Assembly: GCA_045601285.1 (NCBI GenBank)
Contig: JAZRZJ010000051.1
Coordinates: 1-29,864, forward strand
DNA length: 29,864 nucleotides
Origin: F23-B02 sp045601285
Lineage (GTDB): Bacteria > Bacillota > Clostridia > Oscillospirales > Oscillospiraceae
Direction: 5' to 3'
The position numbers and the translations under genes were made by a program. Below are positions 9,174-14,966 of the stretch, in pieces (positions within the stretch are counted from its first letter, which is position 1; each line of letters starts with the position of its first letter). The notes beneath the pieces are model-generated. The model saw only the letters and a program-made list of their open reading frames with translations. It did no database searches and had not been told where the DNA came from.

Positions 9174-9202
9174 TTGACCTACGCAAAAAAACGTTATAGA
9201 AT
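9174..9202 (+). promoter_or_regulatory. Sigma-A type promoter for ftsZ
   Basis: TTGACC at 9174-9179 and TAGAAT at 9197-9202 are separated by exactly 17 bases. The expected start point near 9209 gives an untranslated leader of about 64 bases. The leader contains the small palindrome GCAA-ATTA-TTGC (9214-9225) and ends in GGAGGA at 9261-9266 before the ftsZ ATG. This would give ftsZ its own transcription in addition to any read-through from ftsQ; no terminator is seen after ftsQ. Confidence 0.7.
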
Positions 9203-9272
9203 AAAACATAATCGCAAATTATTGCTGCGGTTTTCCCCGTAACGTATAAATAATATATTTGGAGGAACAATT

Positions 9273-10418
9273 ATGGATTTCATCGCTGACGCAGGCAACG
9301 ATAATGTTGTTACTATAAAGGTCGTTGGTATCGGCGGAGCCGGTAACAACGTTGTCAACAGAATGGTCAAGTCAGGAACTCAGGGCGTAGAATTTATCGC
9401 TGTAAATACTGACAAGCAGGCACTTGCTGTTTCCAATGCAAATCAGAAGATTCAGATTGGCGAGAAGCTTACTCACGGTCAGGGTGCAGGCTCAAATCCC
9501 GACATCGGCAAGAAGAGCGCCGAAGAGAACCGTACTAACATTGCCAAGGCTGTGGAAGATGCAGACATGGTATTTATTACTGCAGGTATGGGCGGCGGCA
9601 CAGGCACAGGTGCAGCTCCCACTATAGCTGACATTGCCCGCGAAGCAGGTATTCTCACCGTCGGTGTAGTGACCAAGCCCTTCAAGTTCGAGGGCAAGCG
9701 CCGCATGGATCAGGCAAACGAAGGCATTAAGGAGCTTCTCGGCAAGGTTGACTCCCTGCTCATTATTCCCAATGACCGTCTGAAGTACGCTACCGACCAG
9801 AAGGTAACTCTTGCAAACGCATTTGAAATTGCAGATGATGTTCTTCGTCAGGCAGTCACCAGCATTTCCGACCTTATCAAAAATACCGGCTTCATCAACC
9901 TTGACTTTGCTGACGTAACCTGCATCATGAAGAACGCAGGCTTCGCTCACATGGGCGTCGGACGTGCAGCAGGCAAGGGCAAGGCAGAGGACGCTGCTCG
10001 CATGGCAGTTGCAAGTCCCCTCATGGAAACCTCTATTAACGGCGCACACGGTGTTCTTATCAATATCACCGGATCCGAGGATATGGGCCTTGAAGATGTT
10101 GAAGCAGCAGCAAATCTTGTTCAGGAAGCAGCACATCCCGATGCAAACATCATCTTCGGCGCAACCTTTGATGACAGTATGCAGGACGAGATCCGCGTAA
10201 CCGTCATTGCCACCGGCTTTGAGGAAGCTCCCACTGCAAAGCAGCCTGCCGCTCCTGCGGCAAAGGCAGCAAAGCCTGCAGAGCCCGCGCGCGAAAAGGC
10301 TGCAGCAGGTCTTTACACTGCGGCAGTTGAAAAGGCAGTTGAAAAGAAGGAAGAACCCGCAGCTCCCGTTGAGGAAGACCCGTTTGACAGCATCTTCAAA
10401 ATCTTCAACGCAAAATAA
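9273..10418 (+). CDS. ftsZ: Cell division GTPase FtsZ
   Basis: Tubulin homologue that polymerises into the cytokinetic Z-ring. The GTP-binding motifs are standard: VGIGGAGNNVVNRM near residue 16, the tubulin signature GGGTGTG at 107-113, and NDRLKYATDQK with the T7-region NLDFADV. The globular domain ends near VIATGFEE (about 318). A low-complexity linker of Ala, Pro, Lys and Glu follows (317-368), and the protein ends DPFDSIFKIFNAK. That tail keeps an acidic-hydrophobic character but lacks the usual IPxFLR-type peptide that binds FtsA, SepF and other partners. ftsA is not adjacent. The gene has its own promoter and is closed by a hairpin terminator. Confidence 0.97.
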   Translation: MDFIADAGNDNVVTIKVVGIGGAGNNVVNRMVKSGTQGVEFIAVNTDKQALAVSNANQKIQIGEKLTHGQGAGSNPDIGKKSAEENRTNIAKAVEDADMVFITAGMGGGTGTGAAPTIADIAREAGILTVGVVTKPFKFEGKRRMDQANEGIKELLGKVDSLLIIPNDRLKYATDQKVTLANAFEIADDVLRQAVTSISDLIKNTGFINLDFADVTCIMKNAGFAHMGVGRAAGKGKAEDAARMAVASPLMETSINGAHGVLINITGSEDMGLEDVEAAANLVQEAAHPDANIIFGATFDDSMQDEIRVTVIATGFEEAPTAKQPAAPAAKAAKPAEPAREKAAAGLYTAAVEKAVEKKEEPAAPVEEDPFDSIFKIFNAK

Positions 10419-10437
10419 TTTAATTGTAATAACATAG

Positions 10438-10468
10438 AAAATGCTCTCCTAAGGGAGAGCATTTTTTG
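10438..10468. terminator. Bidirectional intrinsic terminator between ftsZ and csoR
   Basis: ATGCTCTCC (10441-10449) pairs with GGAGAGCAT (10454-10462) around a TAAG tetraloop. The stem is extended by AAA on the left and TTT on the right, with further T residues beyond on the plus strand. The A residues on the left provide a short T-tract for the minus strand. It lies between convergent ftsZ and the minus-strand csoR gene and can serve both. Confidence 0.85.
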
Positions 10469-10472
10469 TTTT

Positions 10473-10862
10473 TTAGTTTATATATTTGTCAATTGCCTTG
10501 TTGAGCTCTTCGATATATTCATTCCCGCCCGTTTCCACAGCATCGGTAATACAATGCTCAAGATGGTCCTTGAGTATTACCCGTGCTGTGCTGCCGAGTG
10601 CTGAACGCACGGCTGCAAGCTGAATAAGAACATCTGTGCAGTCACGCCCGTCCTCAACCATGCGCTTTACTGACTCGAGATGACCGATTGCCCGGGAAAG
10701 TCTGTTGATAACTGCTTTTGTGTTTTCGTGGTTGTGGGGGTGATTGTGGTGAGAATGCTCATGCTCCTCGTGCTCGGTGATATCGTCAATGGGCTTTTCG
10801 TCATGACAGTGCAGAATGCCGTCGCCGTGGTCATGATAAAAGCCGTCATCTTGTCTGTGCAT
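10473..10862 (-). CDS. csoR: CsoR/RcnR/FrmR-family metal-sensing repressor with histidine-rich N-terminus
   Basis: Small all-helical DNA-binding repressor of the CsoR family (DUF156), probably sensing Cu(I) or another transition metal. The family core spans about residues 48-108: NRLSRAIGHLESVKRMVEDG, then Cys75, His100 and Cys104. The spacing C-x24-H-x3-C equals the Cys-His-Cys copper set of M. tuberculosis CsoR. FrmR and RcnR differ at the last position. The first 47 residues are an extension with 13 histidines and one cysteine, a likely extra metal-binding segment. The start is supported by GGAGGT (10868-10873 on the complement), 5 bases from the ATG. No copper exporter or chaperone gene is adjacent, so the regulon is elsewhere or autoregulatory. 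A nickel sensor like InrS, which also has N-terminal histidines, is an alternative. Confidence 0.88.
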   Translation of the reverse strand: MHRQDDGFYHDHGDGILHCHDEKPIDDITEHEEHEHSHHNHPHNHENTKAVINRLSRAIGHLESVKRMVEDGRDCTDVLIQLAAVRSALGSTARVILKDHLEHCITDAVETGGNEYIEELNKAIDKYIN

Positions 10863-10891
10863 AGTACACCTCCGGAAGAATTTATGAGAAT

Positions 10892-10920
10892 ATAATATAA
10901 CGTGTACTGGTTTTTGGCAA
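10892..10920 (-). promoter_or_regulatory. Promoter of csoR with flanking 7-bp inverted repeat
   Basis: Read on the minus strand, TTGCCA (10915-10920) and TATTAT (10892-10897) are separated by 17 bases, a good sigma-A promoter. The heptamer GTGTACT (10902-10908, plus strand) lies in the spacer, and its exact inverse AGTACAC (10863-10869) lies between the ribosome binding site and the start codon. The pair could be operator half-sites for autoregulation, which is inference. Confidence 0.65.
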
Positions 10921-11014
10921 GGAAATTGCAGCTATTTTTGTTGTCGTATAAGCGTATTAAATGCTGAGAATATGGACTTGCGGAATATGAATACCATTAA
11001 CGGAGGTGATTTCT

Positions 11015-11710
11015 GTGTTTGAATCAATCTTTATGCTGTTCGGCGGACTGCTTTTAATGCTCAGGCTGTCGCCAAACGGGTCTTTTCCCGCCCCGCTTTC
11101 AGCCGATGAAGAGAAAAAATATGTTGATTTATGGCTTTCAGGTGACATAGAGGCAAGAAACGTTCTTGTTGAGCACAATCTTCGTCTTGTGGCACATATC
11201 GTCAAGAAATATTACACTCAGCTTGAGGACGTAGACGATTTGATTTCAATAGGAACAATAGGTCTTATAAAAGGAATAAATACTTATAGACCCGACAAGG
11301 GTGTGCGTCTTGCAACATACGCCAGCAGGTGCTGTGAAAATGAAATACTGATGTACTTCAGAAGCATGAAGAAAACCGCAGGCGATGTAAGTCTTTCCGA
11401 TGCCCTTGACACCGACGCCGAGGGAAACAGTCTTTCACTCCTTGATATCATTTCTCTTGATGAGGATATGTCTGAAAAAATCGGCAATATGGAAATTTGC
11501 GAAAAACTGAGCAGCCTTGTGAGAACGGAGCTTACAGAAAGAGAATGCAAAATTGTGTCACTCAGATTCGGACTTCAAAACGGAGAGCCGAAGACCCAGC
11601 GCGAAACTGCGGAAATCTGCGGAATAAGCAGGTCGTATGTCAGCAGACTTGAAAAAAGAGCCCTTGAAAAGCTGAAGCTTGCGCTTGGTGAAGATGCTTC
11701 GCCGTTTTAA
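11015..11710 (+). CDS. sigK: RNA polymerase sporulation sigma factor SigK (pro-sigma-K)
   Basis: Late mother-cell sigma factor of sporulation. The GTG at 11015 is chosen because GGAGG (11002-11006) lies 8 bases upstream; the GTG at 11006 falls inside that ribosome binding site. The 231-residue product starts with a hydrophobic stretch (MFESIFMLFGG and on to about residue 16), matching the inhibitory pro-sequence that is removed by SpoIVFB in B. subtilis. FPAPLS and EEKKY then align with mature SigK. Region 2 has ARNVLVEHNLRLVAHIVKK and DLISIGTIGLIKGI; region 4 has LTERECKIVSLRFGL and the helix-turn-helix ISRSYVSRLEKRA. AHIVKK and MKKTAGDVSLSD favour SigK over SigE. The frame is continuous, so there is no skin-type interruption. 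Confidence 0.93.
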   Translation: MFESIFMLFGGLLLMLRLSPNGSFPAPLSADEEKKYVDLWLSGDIEARNVLVEHNLRLVAHIVKKYYTQLEDVDDLISIGTIGLIKGINTYRPDKGVRLATYASRCCENEILMYFRSMKKTAGDVSLSDALDTDAEGNSLSLLDIISLDEDMSEKIGNMEICEKLSSLVRTELTERECKIVSLRFGLQNGEPKTQRETAEICGISRSYVSRLEKRALEKLKLALGEDASPF

Positions 11711-11716
11711 TATTAC

Positions 11717-11745
11717 TTGTATATTTTTCTTTTATGTGTTATAAC
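11717..11745 (+). promoter_or_regulatory. Promoter of the M15B carboxypeptidase gene
   Basis: TTGTAT (11717-11722) and TATAAC (11740-11745) are 17 bases apart, with TG one base ahead of the -10 box (extended -10). The same ATGTGTTATAA string occurs ahead of the tetR gene near 21407. This makes the gene independent of sigK, although read-through from sigK is possible because no terminator is seen between them. Confidence 0.6.
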
Positions 11746-11793
11746 TAATTATTAAAGAAATATCTGTACATTTTTACGAAAGAGGTGATGGGA

Positions 11794-12573
11794 ATGAGAG
11801 TTAAAAAGACAATTTGGGTTTTTACCGTAACAATTCTTCTGGCAACGCTTGTTCTCATTGTCAATTCAAGGATACAGCTGAGCAAGGAAGTAATTCTCGG
11901 CGGAGCTGATTCCGCTTTTATAAAGTCAGACAATCAGCAGGGGCCTCTTGATGAATTCAGCCAGGACGGAAAAGCCTCGGACGGTCTTGATTATCCGGAA
12001 ATTGATATTACTGAGTGGCAGTATATTCTGATTAACAGTGATAATCCGTCCACGACCTTTGAACCGAACGTAAAGGAAATACGCAATTCGGGATTATATT
12101 TTGCCTCTGACGCCCTTGCAAACCTTAATAATTTTCTGGCTGCGGCAAAGGAAGCGGGCTTTTCTCCCTACATAAGCTGTGCCTACCGTGCGTATGCCTC
12201 ACAGCAGTTTGCCTTCACAAGCAAGGCAAACCAGCTTACAGCGGAGGATACATATACCTATGAAGAGGCCGTTGAGATTGCCAAAAGCATTGTAGCCTAT
12301 CCGGGTACCAGCGACCATCAAACAGGACTGGGCATTGATATACTGGATAAGTATTATCCTGAGCTTGACTATTCCAAGATGGACAAAGAGTTCTTTGCGT
12401 GGCTTGATGAGCATTGCGCCGAATACGGCTTTATCAAGAGATATCCGGGCAACAAGCAGAGCATCACCGGCTGGGATGAACCATGGCATTACAGATATGT
12501 CGGAACTGAGGCAGCAACGTTTATTATGGAGCATAATTTGACGCTTGAAGAATTTGTTGCGCATTACAGATGA
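11794..12573 (+). CDS. D-alanyl-D-alanine carboxypeptidase, M15B (VanY) family
   Basis: Zinc peptidase that removes the terminal D-alanine from peptidoglycan stem peptides outside the membrane. The ATG at 11794 is preferred because AGAGGTGAT (11781-11789) is its ribosome binding site; GTG 11785 and ATG 11788 overlap that site. The 259-residue product has a basic start and one hydrophobic segment (about 6-24) acting as a signal anchor. The M15B catalytic domain follows: SCAYRAYASQQ, then SDHQTGLGIDI with zinc ligands His175 and Asp182, and EPWHYRYVG with His232. No vanA, vanH, vanX or two-component genes lie nearby, so a housekeeping or spore-wall trimming role is more likely than glycopeptide resistance. 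Its position behind sigK hints at sporulation, which is inference. Confidence 0.9.
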   Translation: MRVKKTIWVFTVTILLATLVLIVNSRIQLSKEVILGGADSAFIKSDNQQGPLDEFSQDGKASDGLDYPEIDITEWQYILINSDNPSTTFEPNVKEIRNSGLYFASDALANLNNFLAAAKEAGFSPYISCAYRAYASQQFAFTSKANQLTAEDTYTYEEAVEIAKSIVAYPGTSDHQTGLGIDILDKYYPELDYSKMDKEFFAWLDEHCAEYGFIKRYPGNKQSITGWDEPWHYRYVGTEAATFIMEHNLTLEEFVAHYR

Positions 12574-12574
12574 A

Positions 12575-12609
12575 TTTTTGCACCCGAACAATTGCTTCGG
12601 GTGCAAAAA
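12575..12609. repeat. 14-bp inverted repeat with T-before/A-after polarity
   Basis: TTTTTGCACCCGAA (12575-12588) and TTCGGGTGCAAAAA (12596-12609) are exact inverse complements around a 7-base spacer, starting two bases after the carboxypeptidase stop. On either strand the T-run precedes the hairpin and the A-run follows it, opposite to an intrinsic terminator. It might still fold in RNA as a 3' stabilising hairpin or be a protein-binding palindrome. Confidence 0.6.
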
Positions 12610-12613
12610 AAGC

Positions 12614-12645
12614 TTGCAATACATGCACTTTAGTGTTAATATAAT
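12614..12645 (+). promoter_or_regulatory. Promoter of the rimP-nusA-infB operon
   Basis: TTGCAA (12614-12619) is followed after 17 bases by TAATAT (12637-12642) with an upstream TG. A perfect TATAAT overlaps it at 12640-12645 but would sit 20 bases from TTGCAA. Either -10 places the start near 12650, giving a leader of about 80 bases before rimP. Confidence 0.6.
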
Positions 12646-12667
12646 CAATGTAAGTTAGTTAGGTTTT

Positions 12668-12694
12668 GAGAGTGGGTAACAGCCCACTCTTTTT
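12668..12694 (+). terminator. Leader hairpin/attenuator upstream of rimP
   Basis: AGAGTGGG (12669-12676) pairs with CCCACTCT (12683-12690) around the loop TAACAG and is followed by TTTT (12691-12694). It lies between the operon promoter and the rimP start at 12732, so it looks like a premature terminator. A rimP leader with a premature terminator has been described in Firmicutes; whether this one belongs to that class needs a covariance-model match. The U-tract is short, so termination may be partial. Confidence 0.7.
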
Positions 12695-12731
12695 GTTGAG
12701 CATTTTACAATTCTTAAAATGGAGAATCAGT

Positions 12732-13175
12732 ATGAGCAAAATTACCGAAAGAGTTGAAATCCTTGCAAAGCCCATTGTCGAGGAAGAGGGCTGCGAGCTC
12801 TGGTCCGTTGAGTATGTCAAGGAGGCAGGAACCTGGTATCTTCGCATTTTCATTGATAAGGAAGGCGGAGTTGACATTCTTGACTGCGAGCGTATAAGTC
12901 GCAGGATGGATCCCATTCTTGATGAAGAAGATCCGATTTCCGACAGCTATGTGTTTGAGGTTGGCTCGGCAGGCGCGGAAAGAGAGCTTAAGCGTCCTTC
13001 GGATTTTGAGAAGTTCATCGGAAGCGAGGTTGAGGCAAAGCTGTATCAGCCTTATCAGGGAAGAAAATCCGTAGTCGGTAAGCTTGAAGCATATAATAAC
13101 GGTGATGTCACCGTTTCGGGTATTCTTCTTAAAAAGTCACAGGTAGCGCAGGTTAAACTGCACGTTTCCATATAA
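12732..13175 (+). CDS. rimP: Ribosome maturation factor RimP
   Basis: Cytoplasmic factor for maturation of the 30S subunit. The start at ATG 12732 is supported by GGAG (12721-12724), 7 bases away; the frame is open further upstream but has no ribosome binding site there. The 147-residue protein shows the conserved N-terminal domain (EGCELWSVEYVKEAGTWYLR, IDKEGGVDILDCERISR) and the DSYVFEVGSAGAERELKRP segment, then the SH3-like C-terminal domain. It is the first gene of the nusA-infB operon, as in other Firmicutes. Confidence 0.95.
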   Translation: MSKITERVEILAKPIVEEEGCELWSVEYVKEAGTWYLRIFIDKEGGVDILDCERISRRMDPILDEEDPISDSYVFEVGSAGAERELKRPSDFEKFIGSEVEAKLYQPYQGRKSVVGKLEAYNNGDVTVSGILLKKSQVAQVKLHVSI

Positions 13176-13198
13176 AATAAAAAGGGGTATATAACGAC

Positions 13199-14251
13199 AT
13201 GAACGCAGAATTTTTCTCCGCAATTGAAGACATTGAAAAGGAAAAAGGCATTCCGAGAGAATATATGTATGATAAAATCCGCCAGGCAATGATGGCGGCA
13301 TTCAGACGTGATAATCCTGAGTGCGCGGACAATGCTGAAATCCTTCTGGACGAAAGCAGAAAGCGCATTGAAATGCACGTAAATAAGATTGCCGTTGAAG
13401 AGGTTGAGGATCCTGCTCTGGAGATTCAGATTGATGCGGCAAAGAAGATTACCAAGCGCGCAAAAATCGGCGATACCGTAAAGGTTCCAATTGAAACCAA
13501 GAAGTTCGGACGTATTGCCGCCCAGGCAGCAAAGCAGGTTATAATTCAGGGCATCCGCGAAGCAGAGCGCGGTCTTGTTTATGAGGAGTTCACCTCCAAG
13601 GAGCATGAAATCCTAACCGGCGTTGTTTCAAGAATTGAGCCCCGTACCGGCAGTGTTTCCATTCGTATAAGCTCCAACAGCGAGTATACCGAGGCCATGC
13701 TTGCTCCCAACGAGCGCATCAAGACCGAGGTTCTCACCGAGGGGGATCGCATCAAGGTTTATGTTGTTGAAGTCAGAAACTCCACCAAGGGACCTCAGGT
13801 GCTTATCAGCCGAACTCATCCCGGTCTTGTAAAACGCCTGTTTGAGCTGGAGGTTCCCGAAATCTTTGACGGTACTGTTGAAATCAAATCCATTGCCCGA
13901 GAAGCAGGAAGCCGCACTAAGATGGCTGTATGGTCCAACGATGCCGATATTGACCCCATCGGCTCCTGTGTCGGTCCCAAGGGTGCTCGTGTTGCCGAAA
14001 TCGTTGAAGAGCTCGGCGGCGAGAAGATTGACATCATTAAGTACAGCGACATTCCCGAGGAATACATTGCAGCAGCTCTCGCACCCTCTGAGGTTGTAAG
14101 CGTTACAATGTTTGAAGACGGCAAGAGCTGCCGCGTAATCGTCCCCGACAGCCAGCTTTCCCTTGCAATCGGCAAGGAAGGTCAGAATGCACGTCTGGCG
14201 GCAAAGCTGACCGGCTTTAAGATTGACATTAAGCCCGAATCCGAAGCTTAA
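13199..14251 (+). CDS. nusA: Transcription termination/antitermination protein NusA
   Basis: RNA polymerase-binding elongation factor controlling pausing, termination and antitermination. The 350-residue length is that of the short Firmicute form, without the C-terminal acidic repeats of E. coli. The N-terminal polymerase-binding domain covers about 1-125, the S1 domain about 130-200 (LTGVVSRIEPRTGSVSIRI), KH1 about 230-290 (DPIGSCVGPKGARV, EELGGEKIDIIKY) and KH2 about 290-345 (LAIGKEGQNARLAAKLTG). AAAGGGG at 13181-13187 is the likely ribosome binding site, 11 bases away and therefore slightly distant. Confidence 0.97.
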   Translation: MNAEFFSAIEDIEKEKGIPREYMYDKIRQAMMAAFRRDNPECADNAEILLDESRKRIEMHVNKIAVEEVEDPALEIQIDAAKKITKRAKIGDTVKVPIETKKFGRIAAQAAKQVIIQGIREAERGLVYEEFTSKEHEILTGVVSRIEPRTGSVSIRISSNSEYTEAMLAPNERIKTEVLTEGDRIKVYVVEVRNSTKGPQVLISRTHPGLVKRLFELEVPEIFDGTVEIKSIAREAGSRTKMAVWSNDADIDPIGSCVGPKGARVAEIVEELGGEKIDIIKYSDIPEEYIAAALAPSEVVSVTMFEDGKSCRVIVPDSQLSLAIGKEGQNARLAAKLTGFKIDIKPESEA

Positions 14252-14271
14252 TCTGAAAGGAGGCAGCCGGC

Positions 14272-14538
14272 ATGGAAAAGAAAATACCTATGCGACAGTG
14301 TCTGGGCTGCCGTGAAATGAAGCCCAAGCGCGAGCTTATCCGTGCGGTAAAATCTCCGGAGGGCGTCGTGAGCCTTGACTTTAAGGGCAAGGCGGCGGGC
14401 AGAGGAGCGTACATCTGTCCCAACCCGGATTGTCTTAAAAAGGCTATCAGGGCGAAGGCGCTTGAGCGCGCGTTTTCAACCGCAATTCCCCAGGAGGTTT
14501 ACTCCATGCTTGAAAAGCAGATGGAGGTCGGAGAATGA
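14272..14538 (+). CDS. rnpM: RNA-binding protein YlxR/RnpM (DUF448)
   Basis: Small RNA-binding protein; the B. subtilis homologue YlxR has been reported to bind RNase P RNA and modulate its activity, hence RnpM. The 88 residues hold the family signatures MRQCLGCREMKPKRELIR near the start and GRGAYICPNPDC in the middle, followed by a basic helix (KKAIRAKALERAF). It is the standard gene between nusA and the L7Ae-like gene. AAAGGAGG immediately upstream is a strong ribosome binding site. The last four bases overlap the next gene as ATGA. Confidence 0.94.
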   Translation: MEKKIPMRQCLGCREMKPKRELIRAVKSPEGVVSLDFKGKAAGRGAYICPNPDCLKKAIRAKALERAFSTAIPQEVYSMLEKQMEVGE

Positions 14539-14966
14539 ACGAAAAAGCGCTGAACTATCTCGGCCTTATGCGTAAAGCAAATGCAATTCAGATCGGCGAG
14601 GTTGATACCGGTGCCGCAGTCAGAGCACAGCACGCAAGGCTTGTGCTGCTGGCTGCTGACTCGTCGGGTAACGCAAGAAGCCGTGCAAAAGGCTTTGTCT
14701 ACGGACACAATGTGCCGCTGATTGAAGTTCCGTTTACAAAAGAAGAGATATCCGGAATCGTAGGTAGAAACGGCTGTTCTATGGCGGCAATATGCGATAT
14801 AGGTTTTGCGAATGCTTTTATAAAGGAGCTATGTGTCGAGGCACCCGAAAAGTATTCGGAAACGGCTGAATTGATTGAAAGTGAGCTTCTGAAGGCCAAT
14901 AAGCTGAAGCAGGAACGGAAAGCACACGAGATGAATAAGAGGAACGGTAAGAGGAGGAAATATTAA
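14535..14966 (+). CDS. ylxQ: L7Ae/YlxQ-family RNA-binding ribosomal-type protein
   Basis: L7Ae/L30e/Gadd45-fold protein, related to YlxQ of B. subtilis, expected to bind kink-turn type RNA; its exact cellular target is not established. The first 100 residues match the family: YLGLMRKANAIQIGEV, ARLVLLAADSSGNARSRA, and the VPFTKEEISGIVGRNG segment. The C-terminus is a basic tail rich in Lys and Arg (KRNGKRRKY). The start overlaps the ylxR stop by four bases (ATGA), and its own stop overlaps the infB start (TAATG), indicating tight coupling in the operon. At 143 residues it is somewhat longer than the roughly 100-residue B. subtilis form because of the tail. Confidence 0.9.
   Translation: MNEKALNYLGLMRKANAIQIGEVDTGAAVRAQHARLVLLAADSSGNARSRAKGFVYGHNVPLIEVPFTKEEISGIVGRNGCSMAAICDIGFANAFIKELCVEAPEKYSETAELIESELLKANKLKQERKAHEMNKRNGKRRKY

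Noticed and set aside
10938..10972. Possible sigma-E promoter for sigK (GTCGTATA followed by CTGAGAAT)
   Set aside because: The boxes match the sigma-E consensus only partly and the spacing of 13 is off, so it is too weak to list as a feature.
11015..11710. skin-like element within sigK
   Set aside because: The coding frame runs without interruption through regions 2 and 4.
11794..12573. Vancomycin resistance gene vanY
   Set aside because: The M15B fold is certain, but no other van genes are present; such carboxypeptidases are common housekeeping or sporulation enzymes.
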